This document shows positions 35,563-45,237 of a stretch of 59,620 nt of DNA, in pieces; positions within the stretch are counted from its first letter, which is position 1; every line of letters starts with the position of its first letter. The DNA comes from Segatella salivae DSM 15606 (GTDB lineage Bacteria; Bacteroidota; Bacteroidia; Bacteroidales; Bacteroidaceae). The position numbers and the translations under genes are program-made. A model generated the notes under the pieces. It saw nothing but the letters and a program-made list of their open reading frames with translations. It was not told the DNA's origin and did no database searches. The stretch is taken from positions 1,386,021 to 1,445,640 of the forward strand of contig NZ_GL629647.1 of the NCBI RefSeq assembly GCF_000185845.1. Reading direction: 5' to 3'.

Positions 35563-35593
35563 TTGTTTTTCTTGTCAAAACATTGTATCTTTG
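35563..35593 (+). promoter_or_regulatory. Promoter of M16 protease-nitroreductase operon
   Basis: TTG at 35563-35565, 20-nt spacer, TATCTTTG at 35586-35593. Start predicted near 35600, leader about 50 nt. Confidence 0.65.
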
Positions 35594-35651
35594 TCATGTA
35601 ATACGTATTCCATCTATATGTGGAAATAACATGATTTAATGAAGAAAACTG

Positions 35652-38555
35652 ATGAAAATCTTTCTTTTATTTCGTTCAAAAGCAACAAAGAGCATCACAT
35701 TGTTGTTCTTTTTATTGGCATTTCTGCCCCTATCCGCCCAGCAAGTTAACATCCATCACCTCAGCAATGGCATGACAGTATGGCTCAATCCCGACTCCAC
35801 AGCCTCTAAATTCATTGGTTATGTCGTCGTGAAAGCAGGTGCAAGAGACTGTCCTAACACAGGAATTGCCCACTATTTTGAACACATTATGTTCAAAGGA
35901 ACACAACAAATCGGCACAACAAACTACGCTAAGGAGAAGCCATTGCTTGATGAAATCAGTCATCAATACAATCTTCTCTCTCAAACAACCGACCCGAAAC
36001 AGCGCACCGCCATACAGCTAAAAATCAACAAACTCAATCAGCAGGCAGCCAAATATGCCATTCCCAACGAGTTCTCTAAACTGCTTACACGCTATGGCAC
36101 AACTGCTATCAACGCCTATACCACCCTTGACGAGACCGTATATCATAGCGAGTGTGCCCCACAATATATAGCACAATGGTGCCAACTGAATAGCGACCGC
36201 TTTATCAACCCTGTGTTTCGACTCTTTCAAGGAGAACTGGAAACTGTCTATGAAGAGAAGAATCGCGGCGAGGATAACTTCGGAGTGCAACTCATGGAGC
36301 ATCTACAAGGACAGGTATTTAAGGGTAGTGGCTATGAGTTTCCAGTCATTGGAAGCACTGAAAACCTGAAAAACCCAAGACTTTCTGACATGGAAGCGTT
36401 TTATCAGAAATACTATGTTGCCAACAATATGGCATTGATTCTTTGTGGGAAATTCAATGAAAAAGACATCCTTCCGCTATTAGAAAAGACCTTTGGACGT
36501 ATTCATAACGGCCCAATTCCACAGCGTCAACCTATCAATCTGGCTGACTTTTCACCCGAAAAGACCATAAAAGTAAAGATACCTTTCCCTTTGATTAAGG
36601 TCTCTGCACTGCTATTTCGTGGGCCAACTCCACGCAATCACGACTACACAGCCTTGCAAATTGCTATGCGATTACTTTCCAACAGCAACGAAAGTGGACT
36701 CATTGACTCACTCGTCAGCCACCATTCCATCATGTATGGCATGGCAGCGAGTGAACAAATCTCTATGATGCGCGAAGTTGGTTTGATTGGTTTAGCCGCC
36801 GTACCCAACCTTCCTTTTGGTTCAAAACGCAAGGCAGAACGACTCTTGTGGCAGCAAATTAACAAACTAAAAGAGGGAGATTTCTCTACCGAAAGCTTTG
36901 AAGCAGCGAAAACCGAATATCAAAAGATGCAGGAACAACAGCTCGAAAACCTCCAGACGCGCATCACTTTGATGACTAACTGCTATCTAAACGGAATGAA
37001 TTGGAACGACTATCTGCATCAGATTTCCAGGCTCGCGACCTTGCAAAAGGATGATGTTGTGGCAGCATGTCGCCATTACTTCAACCAACATTACTTACTC
37101 CTTCATAAGAAATTTGGTAAGTATAAGAAGGATAAAATCAGCAAACCACCTTACAAAGCAGTGGAAACCAACAACGAAAACAGCCAGTCTGACTATGCCA
37201 AAGCATTGGAAAAGACTCCTACTCCAACGCTAACTCCCCAGTTTATAAGCCTTGGTAAGGAGGTCACAACACGTCATCTTGGTCAGCAAGCTGACTTATA
37301 TGTGACGGCAAATCCACAGAACAACATCTTCCATTTGAGGCTTTCCTGGTTGCAAAATCACGTGAATCAACCGACCCATGGCATGTCTGATCTATTCAGT
37401 TTTTTAGGCACAACAACGCTCGACAAGCAAGCTTTTGCAAAAAGATTACAAGCCTTAGGCACAACACTTAGTGGCACTTACGACCTCAAAAGCATGCGCA
37501 TTGAACTCTCAGGCTATGAAAAGAATCTCGCCCCCTCCATTCAATTGCTCGCCGATTTGCTGCAACATCCTAAGACAGACAAGAAATTTCTCTCGGTAAT
37601 GCGAAAGGATGAACGTCTTGGAGATCAGTTCTTTACTAAGGATATAAGCAGTGTTAGCAGCGCCGTTATGGACAAAATAGCGATGGGCGACAAAGCTTTT
37701 GGCTTGCAAGATATGTCAAGAAGTGAACTAAAGAAACTGCAAGTGGCCGACATAGAAGGCTATTTTAAAGCTGCACAAAAGGGGAAACTCATCGTCACTT
37801 ATAGTGGAAAGGCCAATCCGGACAGCCTTACTCACCTGCTGAATCCTATTGTTCAAGAAACCAACAGAACAGATTTCACAGGCTATGATTACACAGTTCA
37901 GCAGCCCAAACGCCCCACTATATATCTCTATAACTTGCCTGATGCACGCCAAACTATCGTTGGAACATACAATGTTTTGCCTGCACTTAACTCCGAAGAA
38001 AAGCGAGCTCAGTTTGTCATTTGGGCGCGTTATTTCAGTAATGGAGGCCTAAACAGCGTGCTCTTCCGCGAGCTTCGTGACCTTCGTTCCTTAGTTTATA
38101 CCTGCGGAGGATTGGCATATCAACAGGAATTTAAGGCCTATCAAGACCGCCCTATCGGCTATTTTACAACGGCAGGAACGCAAGCTGACAAGGCATTGAC
38201 AACGCTTTCGCTCATTGATAGCTTATTAAGTAACATGCCCATCCATGCACAAGACTTGCAAAACGCACGTCAATCGGCCATGAATAACATTAATAATTCG
38301 CGCCCCACTTTCCGCGATCAACCCGGTTATGTGGCTGGAAACATCATGCGAGGCTATGCAGACGATCCGAACAAAGCCTACGCTCAAGCCATTAATCACA
38401 CGACAAATGAGCAAGTCATTGACTACTATCGCCAGCACATTCAGCATGCTCCGCGCTCTTATTATGTCATTGGAAATTTGAAAGTTCTTGACAGAAAAGC
38501 ACTCGAACACTATGGAACGGTGGTGGAACTAAAGAAAGAAGATATTCACAAATAA
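35652..38555 (+). CDS. M16 family zinc metalloprotease (insulinase-like), secreted
   Basis: Protein of 967 aa with a signal peptide (about 30 aa, ending PLSAQ). The inverted zinc motif HYFEH (His74, Glu77, His78) lies in the N-terminal M16 domain, with the third ligand Glu near residue 202 in ETVYEEKNRGED. The second half is the inactive M16 partner domain (contains GLNSVLFRELRDLRSLVYT), so the chain carries both halves of the clam-shell. Probably periplasmic, degrading peptides. The nitroreductase gene follows after 10 nt. Confidence 0.92.
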   Translation: MKIFLLFRSKATKSITLLFFLLAFLPLSAQQVNIHHLSNGMTVWLNPDSTASKFIGYVVVKAGARDCPNTGIAHYFEHIMFKGTQQIGTTNYAKEKPLLDEISHQYNLLSQTTDPKQRTAIQLKINKLNQQAAKYAIPNEFSKLLTRYGTTAINAYTTLDETVYHSECAPQYIAQWCQLNSDRFINPVFRLFQGELETVYEEKNRGEDNFGVQLMEHLQGQVFKGSGYEFPVIGSTENLKNPRLSDMEAFYQKYYVANNMALILCGKFNEKDILPLLEKTFGRIHNGPIPQRQPINLADFSPEKTIKVKIPFPLIKVSALLFRGPTPRNHDYTALQIAMRLLSNSNESGLIDSLVSHHSIMYGMAASEQISMMREVGLIGLAAVPNLPFGSKRKAERLLWQQINKLKEGDFSTESFEAAKTEYQKMQEQQLENLQTRITLMTNCYLNGMNWNDYLHQISRLATLQKDDVVAACRHYFNQHYLLLHKKFGKYKKDKISKPPYKAVETNNENSQSDYAKALEKTPTPTLTPQFISLGKEVTTRHLGQQADLYVTANPQNNIFHLRLSWLQNHVNQPTHGMSDLFSFLGTTTLDKQAFAKRLQALGTTLSGTYDLKSMRIELSGYEKNLAPSIQLLADLLQHPKTDKKFLSVMRKDERLGDQFFTKDISSVSSAVMDKIAMGDKAFGLQDMSRSELKKLQVADIEGYFKAAQKGKLIVTYSGKANPDSLTHLLNPIVQETNRTDFTGYDYTVQQPKRPTIYLYNLPDARQTIVGTYNVLPALNSEEKRAQFVIWARYFSNGGLNSVLFRELRDLRSLVYTCGGLAYQQEFKAYQDRPIGYFTTAGTQADKALTTLSLIDSLLSNMPIHAQDLQNARQSAMNNINNSRPTFRDQPGYVAGNIMRGYADDPNKAYAQAINHTTNEQVIDYYRQHIQHAPRSYYVIGNLKVLDRKALEHYGTVVELKKEDIHK

Positions 38556-38565
38556 AACAAATCCC

Positions 38566-39093
38566 ATGATGGAAAACGAAGTAATCAAAGCCATTCGCGA
38601 GCGAAGAAGCATACGCCGCTTTACGAATGAGCAGATTAAAGACAACGAACTACAAACCATTCTCGAAGCTGGCACGTGGGCACCCACAGGAAAAGGGTTG
38701 CAAGATCCATGGATTGTGGCTGTTCAAAACGAGCGACAGTGTAACCAACTCCGCACAATGAACGCTACCATTATGGGCGTAAGTTCAGACCCTTACTATG
38801 GAGCACCGACCTTGATTCTTGTGTTTGCCTCGAAAGATTGGTACAATAACACCCGCGATGGCAGTTTAGTTCTCGCCAACATGATGCTTGCTGCCCACGC
38901 CATTGGACTTGGAAGTTGTTGGATAAACCGTGAAGATGAGATGTTTGCAACGGCAGAAGGCAAGCTACTCATGCAGGAATGGGGACTTCCCGAAGGCTTA
39001 ATCGGCATTGGAGCACTGGCAGTTGGCTATCCCGCTTCATGGCCAAAGAAGGTTAAAGAGAGAAAAAAAGACTACTATCGCATAGTGAAATAA
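38566..39093 (+). CDS. Nitroreductase family FMN oxidoreductase
   Basis: Protein of 175 aa. The FMN-phosphate segment RERRSIRRFTNEQI is at residues 11-24, with the WAPTGKGLQDPW loop and the C-terminal GIGALAVGYPA. Reduces nitro groups or quinones with NAD(P)H in the cytoplasm. Two ATG codons in tandem at the start; cotranscribed with the protease. Confidence 0.93.
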   Translation: MMENEVIKAIRERRSIRRFTNEQIKDNELQTILEAGTWAPTGKGLQDPWIVAVQNERQCNQLRTMNATIMGVSSDPYYGAPTLILVFASKDWYNNTRDGSLVLANMMLAAHAIGLGSCWINREDEMFATAEGKLLMQEWGLPEGLIGIGALAVGYPASWPKKVKERKKDYYRIVK

Positions 39094-39182
39094 AACGCAG
39101 AATAACGCCTATCATTGGCTATACTGCGCGCGCCTGCCACGCAAAAGAACTCATTGCTAAACTCAACGCTATTGTATGCCGC

Positions 39183-39270
39183 AAATGAAGTGTGGCAGAT
39201 TACCGTGTGATTTGCCGTATTTGATGCGATGAAATGAGGCACTTTATAGCCTAAAATGGCACAAATCACC
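39183..39270 (+). repeat. 22-bp tandem repeat array, locus 4 (four units)
   Basis: Units at 39183-39204, 39205-39226, 39227-39248 and 39249-39270: aaatgaagtgtggcagatta, gtgtgatttgccgtatttga, cgatgaaatgaggcacttta and gcctaaaatggcacaaatca. A hairpin (39299-39323) follows after about 30 nt, as at locus 5. It lies in the gap 39094-39504, whose remainder holds that hairpin and the promoter at 39440-39470. Confidence 0.7.
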
Positions 39271-39298
39271 TGATGAGTTGCATGCTTCAACACCACGG

Positions 39299-39323
39299 GG
39301 ATTGCGCTTTCCAAGCACAATCC
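39299..39323. repeat. Hairpin following repeat array, locus 4
   Basis: GGATTGCGCTT, loop TCC, AAGCACAATCC: an 11-bp stem with one mismatch and a 3-nt loop. Its core (GCTT-TCC-AAGC) matches the hairpin at 47110-47128 (ACGCTT-TCT-AAGCGT), also placed after a 22-bp array. Confidence 0.6.
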
Positions 39324-39439
39324 ACATCAAGCTGTGTGTTGGGGCCCACATAAGAGTAGGCAATTTCATTGGGAGAAATATCATGATAGCAATGACGCCA
39401 CACGCTGACAAAAGGAAGATGAAAAAAAGAAATGAATGT

Positions 39440-39470
39440 TTTGACCTTTCAAAAAAAATGGGTAATATTG
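39440..39470 (+). promoter_or_regulatory. Promoter of two-TM protein gene
   Basis: TTTG at 39440-39443, 19-nt spacer, TAATATTG at 39463-39470 (one change from TAnnTTTG). Leader about 28 nt. Confidence 0.5.
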
Positions 39471-39504
39471 CACATTCAATACTATAGACTTCAAAAAGAC
39501 AACG

Positions 39505-39999
39505 ATGAAAAAACGCGTGATAAGGTATTTTACTTGCCTATTTATCACATTCATCCTCCTGATTCTATGCACTGCACTCTGTAAAATATGGGAGGGAGAA
39601 GACTGGATTGGTACTTATTATGGTATCAATCTAAACGAACAATATACCCTTTGGACAGGAGATGCACAAGGAAAAGACTATAATATACAGGACAATGTGG
39701 CCTACGAAGATATGCCTTCGGGTGTAGACTCTGTGCAAGTTGTAAGTAATTGTGTCATCGGTCATTGCTCAAAAGGATATTTTCTATTGGACATGACTGC
39801 ACAACGATTGGCTTATTTTGCTGCAAAGCCCATTGGAAAATACTGGAATAACGATTTAACCTTGATACCAGCACACGCTTATTATCAACAACACACAAGA
39901 AATATTGACATCATTTGCGCTTTGTTGTTCCTGATTTCAACAGGAATGGTATGGTGGTGGATGGCAAAGCCCCGCAAGCCTCAACACAATCTTGCATGA
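39505..39999 (+). CDS. Small membrane protein with two transmembrane segments
   Basis: Protein of 164 aa that I do not recognise. Hydrophobic segments at about residues 8-28 and 133-153 bracket a 105-residue soluble part with several aromatic residues and a CxxxHC pattern (CVIGHC); the C-terminus is basic. The loop would be periplasmic. Transcribed alone. A 9-bp stem hairpin (TGCTTACAC/GTGTAAGCA, 40012-40041) lies just past the stop codon. Confidence 0.7.
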   Translation: MKKRVIRYFTCLFITFILLILCTALCKIWEGEDWIGTYYGINLNEQYTLWTGDAQGKDYNIQDNVAYEDMPSGVDSVQVVSNCVIGHCSKGYFLLDMTAQRLAYFAAKPIGKYWNNDLTLIPAHAYYQQHTRNIDIICALLFLISTGMVWWWMAKPRKPQHNLA

Positions 40000-40011
40000 G
40001 AAAGCATTGAA

Positions 40012-40041
40012 TGCTTACACCATTTAAGCTTTGTGTAAGCA
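40012..40041 (+). other. Hairpin after two-TM protein gene
   Basis: Perfect inverted repeat TGCTTACAC (40012-40020) and GTGTAAGCA (40033-40041) with a 12-nt loop, no T tract. May end or stabilise the message; the convergent 7TM-HD gene ends at 40108. Confidence 0.45.
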
Positions 40042-40107
40042 CCCAACACATGCTATGCGTCAAATCACGGCAATGAGGTGACCTGCCGACGACATTGTGA
40101 AAAGCTT

Positions 40108-42243
40108 TTAATCTGTTTTCTCTTTTTCAGCAAGTTGAAGTTCGTTTCTTTGCTTTTCAGCAGCAGAAGGTTCATGAACATCAGCTTTTGCGCGTTGACT
40201 TAGTTCTGGATATTGGATTCGAGTATGGTATATTGCCATCAAACGCGCAGTGATAAGTTTCTTCGCCAACGAGATATCACGGAACGTAATGGGGCAATCG
40301 GTGAAGAAACCAGAGGCAACTTGGCCGTCAATTAGTTTGTTGACGAGTTGACTAATGCTCTCTTCGGTGTACTCATTCAATGAGCGTGAGGCAGCTTCTA
40401 CCGTGTCGGCCATCATCAAAATGGCTTGTTCGCGCGTGAAAGGATTAGGTCCTGGATACGTAAACTTCTCCATATCAATGTCTTCATCGGGATGTTCGTT
40501 CTTATATTTGATATAGAAATATTTTGTGACTCCACGCCCATGATGCGTCAATATGAAATCTTTGATGACGTTAGGCAAATTGTATTTCTCTGCCAACTTC
40601 ACGCCTTCAGTGACATGACTGATAATAATCTTCGCACTTTCTTCGTATTTCATGTTGTCATGTGGATTCACTCCAGCTTGGTTTTCGGTAAAGAACACAG
40701 GGTTAGTCATCTTTCCTATGTCATGATATAGCGCCCCTGTACGTACTAACAAGCTATTAGCGCCAATGCAGTTGGCTATCTCTGCCGCCAAGTTTCCTAC
40801 CGTAATAGAGTGTTGGAACGTGCCCGGCGCTATCTCACTCAGGTCGCGTAACAAACCAGTATTAGTATTTGAGAGTTCGATAAGCGTCACATTAGACACG
40901 AAACCAAAGGTTTTTTCGATGAGATACATCAGTGGATAGGCCAGCAACAGCAACACTCCATTGACCAAGAAGTATACATACATGTCGCGATCAAGCTTCA
41001 ACAGGTCATTGCTTTGCAGCAATTGGAGCGACACATAGACGGCAATGCTTCCGAGAGTAACCAGTAAACTGGTTTTAAACACCTGCGAACGACTTGACAA
41101 TTCGCGCAGAGAGTAGATGGTAATCAAGCCTGCTACGAGTTGGATAATAATGAATTCATACTGGTATCTGACTGTAGCGGCACAGATAAGAATCATCACT
41201 GCGTGGGTGATAAAGGCCGTTCGGGAATCCATAAACACACGAACGAAGATAGGAACCATCGTAAACGGCAACACATAGACACTGAAAATGCTGTGACTCA
41301 TCATAAGCGATACGATGATAGGGAATACAGTCAGCATCGCATAGAGCATGAGAATGTTTCGCGATTTGAGGAAATAGTCCTTGCGGAATAAAGCAAGATA
41401 AATCGTGAAAAGCGTCACAAGTATGGTCACAAACAATAGTTGTCCGATGAGCGTATTAGTGATTTCAGCTTCTGAAGCGTTGCGTCTTTGCATCTCACGC
41501 TCAAAAGAATTCAACACACGATAGGTGTAATCGTTGACGATTTCGCCTCTATCAATAATCTTTTGTCCACTCATCACCATGCCACTTGCAAGCGGAATGC
41601 TACTCAAAAGATCAGATTTCTCCGTGTCACTACGTTGTTTGTCGTAAATCAAATTAGGTAAAACATAGTCTGTTAGATTGCAACGTTGCAAGATGGAACG
41701 ATAGGGAACTAAGGATGGATGGCGTAGAATTGCCTCATAAGCCGACATCGTTGAATAGAACTTTCCAGCGTTGGCACTCAACGCTTCCTTTCCATTCACA
41801 ATGCGAATCATGTGTGTTGTGTCAGGAACGAGCCGGTTATATTCGGGTGTAGACATGATTCCGTTGAGATAAAGTTCATGCAAGCGCATGGCAATCACAT
41901 GCAACGTACCCGATGGTGTACCTTCAATGCCAACACTAAAATCATGATAAAGCTGCTTGAGTACTTTCTTTTCAACCGATGAATCATAATTATAATAGGG
42001 TTGGAAATACTTCAAAACAGAGTCTTGTTCGGCTTTAACTGCCTCGTCAGACTTATATACTGGGAAGTCAAACTTAGCGATAAAAGACCCATACATCCAT
42101 GGTTTCCCAATGTCATAACGTAGTTGTACGCCCTTGTTTCGAGGCATAAAAAACACGATAATCACTACCGTTATAGCAATTAGTGCCAGTCGAATGGCGA
42201 TGTTTCGCCAGTTCTTATGTTTATATTTCTCTAATATCGTCAT
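40108..42243 (-). CDS. 7TM-HD phosphodiesterase (PgpH-like)
   Basis: Protein of 711 aa from the chosen start. An N-terminal membrane helix (about residues 15-33) is followed by an extracytoplasmic 7TMR-HDED domain. A block of about seven membrane helices (around 270-460) and a cytoplasmic HD domain (YHDIGKM, then ILTHHGRG) complete it. This is the PgpH layout, which hydrolyses cyclic di-AMP. The frame is open to 42291, but MTILEKYKHKNWRN fits the family start and a promoter (TTTG-N19-TATTTTCG, 42268-42298 minus) lies upstream of it. Divergent from gltX. Confidence 0.9.
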   Translation of the reverse strand: MTILEKYKHKNWRNIAIRLALIAITVVIIVFFMPRNKGVQLRYDIGKPWMYGSFIAKFDFPVYKSDEAVKAEQDSVLKYFQPYYNYDSSVEKKVLKQLYHDFSVGIEGTPSGTLHVIAMRLHELYLNGIMSTPEYNRLVPDTTHMIRIVNGKEALSANAGKFYSTMSAYEAILRHPSLVPYRSILQRCNLTDYVLPNLIYDKQRSDTEKSDLLSSIPLASGMVMSGQKIIDRGEIVNDYTYRVLNSFEREMQRRNASEAEITNTLIGQLLFVTILVTLFTIYLALFRKDYFLKSRNILMLYAMLTVFPIIVSLMMSHSIFSVYVLPFTMVPIFVRVFMDSRTAFITHAVMILICAATVRYQYEFIIIQLVAGLITIYSLRELSSRSQVFKTSLLVTLGSIAVYVSLQLLQSNDLLKLDRDMYVYFLVNGVLLLLAYPLMYLIEKTFGFVSNVTLIELSNTNTGLLRDLSEIAPGTFQHSITVGNLAAEIANCIGANSLLVRTGALYHDIGKMTNPVFFTENQAGVNPHDNMKYEESAKIIISHVTEGVKLAEKYNLPNVIKDFILTHHGRGVTKYFYIKYKNEHPDEDIDMEKFTYPGPNPFTREQAILMMADTVEAASRSLNEYTEESISQLVNKLIDGQVASGFFTDCPITFRDISLAKKLITARLMAIYHTRIQYPELSQRAKADVHEPSAAEKQRNELQLAEKEKTD

Positions 42244-42267
42244 ATCATTCAATTTGAGTTTACTACG

Positions 42268-42298
42268 CGAAAATACTAAAAATCTATCCAATACTCAA
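42268..42298 (-). promoter_or_regulatory. Promoter of 7TM-HD gene
   Basis: Minus strand: TTTG at 42298-42295, 19-nt spacer, TATTTTCG at 42275-42268 (one change from consensus). Supports the start at 42243. Confidence 0.45.
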
Positions 42299-42308
42299 AA
42301 AAATATAT

Positions 42309-42316
42309 TAAATTTG
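42309..42316 (+). promoter_or_regulatory. -7 element for gltX
   Basis: TAAATTTG fits TAnnTTTG; start predicted near 42322, 17 nt before the gltX ATG. It overlaps the divergent promoter region of the 7TM-HD gene. Confidence 0.5.
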
Positions 42317-42338
42317 CACAAAAATTAAGTCTCAAGAT

Positions 42339-43856
42339 ATGTCAGAAAGAAAAGTAAGAGTGCGCTTTGCACCCAGTCCAACGGGTCCTTTGCACATCGG
42401 AGGAGTACGTACTGCCTTGTATAACTACCTCTTTGCACGTCAACACGGAGGTGATCTTGTCTTCAGAATCGAAGATACTGACTCGCATCGCTTTGTTCCT
42501 GGCGCCGAAGAATACATCATAGAGTCATTCCGTTGGCTTGGAATCAAGTTTGATGAAGGCGTTAGTTTCGGCGGCAATCATGGCCCTTATCGACAGAGTG
42601 AGCGTCGAGAGATTTACAAACAATACGTTAAACAGCTGCTTGATGCAGGCAAAGCATACATTGCTTTCGATACTCCTGAGGAGTTGGAAGCTAAGCGTGG
42701 CGAAATAAAGAATTTCCAATATGATGCTCATACGCGTCTACAAATGCGCAATTCTCTTACACTTTCCAAGGCCGAAGTTGACCAACTTATTGCTGATGGC
42801 AGTCAATATACCGTGCGTTTCAAAGTAGAACCCGGCGTAGAAATACACGTTTTCGATTTGATTCGCGGTGAAGTAATTGTCAAAAGTGACATCCTTGACG
42901 ACAAGGTTCTATACAAAAGTGCAGACGAACTGCCTACTTATCACTTGGCAAATATCGTAGATGACCACCTAATGGAAATCACTCACGTCATCAGAGGCGA
43001 GGAATGGTTGCCCAGTGCGCCTTTACATGTGTTGCTTTATCAAGCATTTGGCTGGGAAGATACTATGCCTAAGTTTGCTCATCTGCCTCTACTTTTGAAA
43101 CCAGAAGGCAAGGGTAAGCTCAGCAAACGTGATGGAGATCGACTCGGTTTCCCTGTATTCCCCTTGGAATGGCATGATCCTAAGACCGCAGAAGTATCCT
43201 CTGGATACCGTGAAAGCGGTTATTTCCCAGAGGCAGTCGTTAACTTTTTAGCCCTGCTTGGATGGAATCCAGGTACCGAACAGGAACTATTCACCCTCGA
43301 AGAACTCGTAAAAGCTTTCGACATTAGTAAGTGTTCACTTCATGGAGCGAAGTTCGATTATCAGAAAGGAATATGGTTCAACCACGAGTATATCCTCAAA
43401 AAGAGTGATAAAGAGATAGCCGAGCTCTTCGCACCTATCGTTGCTAACAACGGCATTGATGAGTCAATGGAGCGCATTACGCAAGTCGTTCACATGATGA
43501 AAGACCGAGTTAGCTTTGTCAAAGAACTTTGGGAACTTTGTTCTTTCTTCTTCATCGCACCATTAACTTATGATGAAAAGACTGTAAAGAAACGCTGGAA
43601 AGAATATTCTGCACAACAAATGGCTGAATTGGCTGACGTCCTTGAAGGCATAGAAGACTTCACTGTAGAAGGTCAAGAGCCTGTAGTCATGAACTGGGTA
43701 GAGCAAAAGGGCTACAAACTTGGTGATGTTATGAACGCATTCCGATTGACATTGGTCGGTATAGGCAAAGGACCTGGCATGTTTGATATCTCTGCTTTCC
43801 TTGGAAAAGAAGAGACTTTGAAACGCATACGCAGAGCCATTGAAGTGTTGAAATAA
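42339..43856 (+). CDS. gltX: Glutamyl-tRNA synthetase
   Basis: Protein of 505 aa, class I synthetase. HIGH-type motif HIGG at residues 19-22 (PTGPLHIGG), KMSKS-type motif KLSKRDGD, and the catalytic-domain segment FRIEDTD. Charges tRNA-Glu. waaA follows after 39 nt in the same direction. Confidence 0.98.
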   Translation: MSERKVRVRFAPSPTGPLHIGGVRTALYNYLFARQHGGDLVFRIEDTDSHRFVPGAEEYIIESFRWLGIKFDEGVSFGGNHGPYRQSERREIYKQYVKQLLDAGKAYIAFDTPEELEAKRGEIKNFQYDAHTRLQMRNSLTLSKAEVDQLIADGSQYTVRFKVEPGVEIHVFDLIRGEVIVKSDILDDKVLYKSADELPTYHLANIVDDHLMEITHVIRGEEWLPSAPLHVLLYQAFGWEDTMPKFAHLPLLLKPEGKGKLSKRDGDRLGFPVFPLEWHDPKTAEVSSGYRESGYFPEAVVNFLALLGWNPGTEQELFTLEELVKAFDISKCSLHGAKFDYQKGIWFNHEYILKKSDKEIAELFAPIVANNGIDESMERITQVVHMMKDRVSFVKELWELCSFFFIAPLTYDEKTVKKRWKEYSAQQMAELADVLEGIEDFTVEGQEPVVMNWVEQKGYKLGDVMNAFRLTLVGIGKGPGMFDISAFLGKEETLKRIRRAIEVLK

Positions 43857-43895
43857 GGCCGGCACAGCAAAGAATGCATTAATTTTCTAAATATC

Positions 43896-45119
43896 GTGTA
43901 TAATATTGTCATATACATATACTTGATTGGTGTAGCCATTGCAAGCTGCTTCAACAAGAAAGTCAAGAAGATGTGGGCCGGAGAAAGGCAAGCTCTCAAG
44001 GTCTTACGAGAGAAAGTAGACCCCAACGCTCGTTATATCTGGTTCCATGCTGCTTCACTTGGTGAGTTCGAACAGGGGCGTCCACTTATGGAATACCTGC
44101 GAAAGACTCACCCAGAATATAAGATTCTGCTCACATTCTTTTCGCCTTCAGGGTATGAAGTGCGTAAAAACTATGAGGGAGCTGACATCATCTGCTATCT
44201 TCCTTTAGACACAATACGCAATGCACGACGCTTTCTTCGCGCGATAAAGCCCGTGATGGCCTTCTTCATTAAATACGAATTCTGGTATAACTACTTACAT
44301 ATTCTGCAGCATCGCGGTGTTCCTACCTATAGTGTTAGCAGCATATTCCGTCCCGATCAGATTTTCTTCCAGTGGTATGGCAAGGGCTATGGCCGCGTTC
44401 TTAAATGCTTCACACACTTCTTTGTGCAGAATATTGAGAGCAAAAACCTATTGGCCAAGCTTGACATTCACGATGTAGAAGTCGTTGGCGACACGCGTTT
44501 CGACCGCGTGTTGCAAATTAAAGAGGCCAGCAAACAACTGCCTATTGTCGAGAAATTCACTGAAAACATATCGAAAGTCTTTATCGCTGGCTCATCATGG
44601 CTACCCGATGAAGAGGTATTTTTGAAGTATTTCAATCTTCATAAAGACTGGAAACTCATCGTTGCCCCACACGTTATTGGTGAAGATCACCTTGCACAAA
44701 TCTTTGAACTCCTAAAAGGTCGTCGTGTGGTTCGCTACACTGAGGCCACTGAAGAGAATGTAAAAGATGCTGAAGTACTCATCATCGACTGCTTCGGACT
44801 ACTCTCTTCGATTTATCATTACGGCACAATTTCTTACGTAGGTGGTGGGTTCGGCGTCGGTATTCATAATGTCTTAGAGGCTGCCGTGTGGGATATTCCC
44901 GTGATTTTCGGTCCAAACAACAAACGATTCCAAGAGGCTCAAGGGTTAATAATGGCTGGGGGCGGCTTTGAAATCAATGATTATCAGAGCTTCCGTGACC
45001 TCATGTTGCGCTTTGAAACCGATGAAATGTTCTTGCAAACTTCAAAGAAACATGCTGGAGAATTTGTGAAAGGGCGAGCTGGAGCAACTGAAAAAATTAT
45101 GGGAAGCCTTCCTCTTTAA
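43896..45119 (+). CDS. waaA: 3-deoxy-D-manno-octulosonic acid (Kdo) transferase
   Basis: Protein of 407 aa with an N-terminal membrane anchor (residues 1-20) and GT30-type glycosyltransferase domains. The segment RYIWFHAASLGEFEQGRPL carries the catalytic glutamate, and SYVGGGFGVGIHNVLEAA is the C-terminal donor-site motif. Adds Kdo to lipid A, so the organism makes lipopolysaccharide. Downstream of gltX in one transcript. Confidence 0.93.
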   Translation: MYNIVIYIYLIGVAIASCFNKKVKKMWAGERQALKVLREKVDPNARYIWFHAASLGEFEQGRPLMEYLRKTHPEYKILLTFFSPSGYEVRKNYEGADIICYLPLDTIRNARRFLRAIKPVMAFFIKYEFWYNYLHILQHRGVPTYSVSSIFRPDQIFFQWYGKGYGRVLKCFTHFFVQNIESKNLLAKLDIHDVEVVGDTRFDRVLQIKEASKQLPIVEKFTENISKVFIAGSSWLPDEEVFLKYFNLHKDWKLIVAPHVIGEDHLAQIFELLKGRRVVRYTEATEENVKDAEVLIIDCFGLLSSIYHYGTISYVGGGFGVGIHNVLEAAVWDIPVIFGPNNKRFQEAQGLIMAGGGFEINDYQSFRDLMLRFETDEMFLQTSKKHAGEFVKGRAGATEKIMGSLPL

Positions 45120-45237
45120 GGAGCTTTCCTACTTTTATTGAGTTGATTTAGCAAAGACAAAGAACACCAAACACAGGCACTCCAAGTGGCCTACCTACTT
45201 CTAATACAACGCAATCTTCCTCATCAAAACACATACT

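Larger units (their letters stand above)
35315..35651. other. Intergenic region with hairpin, terminator and promoter, 337 nt
   Basis: Holds a perfect AT-looped hairpin CTTCACCT/AGGTGAAG (35349-35373), then the terminator at 35444-35472, then the promoter of the protease gene at 35563-35593. No open frame. Confidence 0.6.

Noticed and set aside
40060..40103. A seventh 22-bp array (gcgtcaaatcacggcaatga)
   Set aside because: One unit resembles the consensus start, but the next 22 nt do not keep the pattern, so it is too weak to call.
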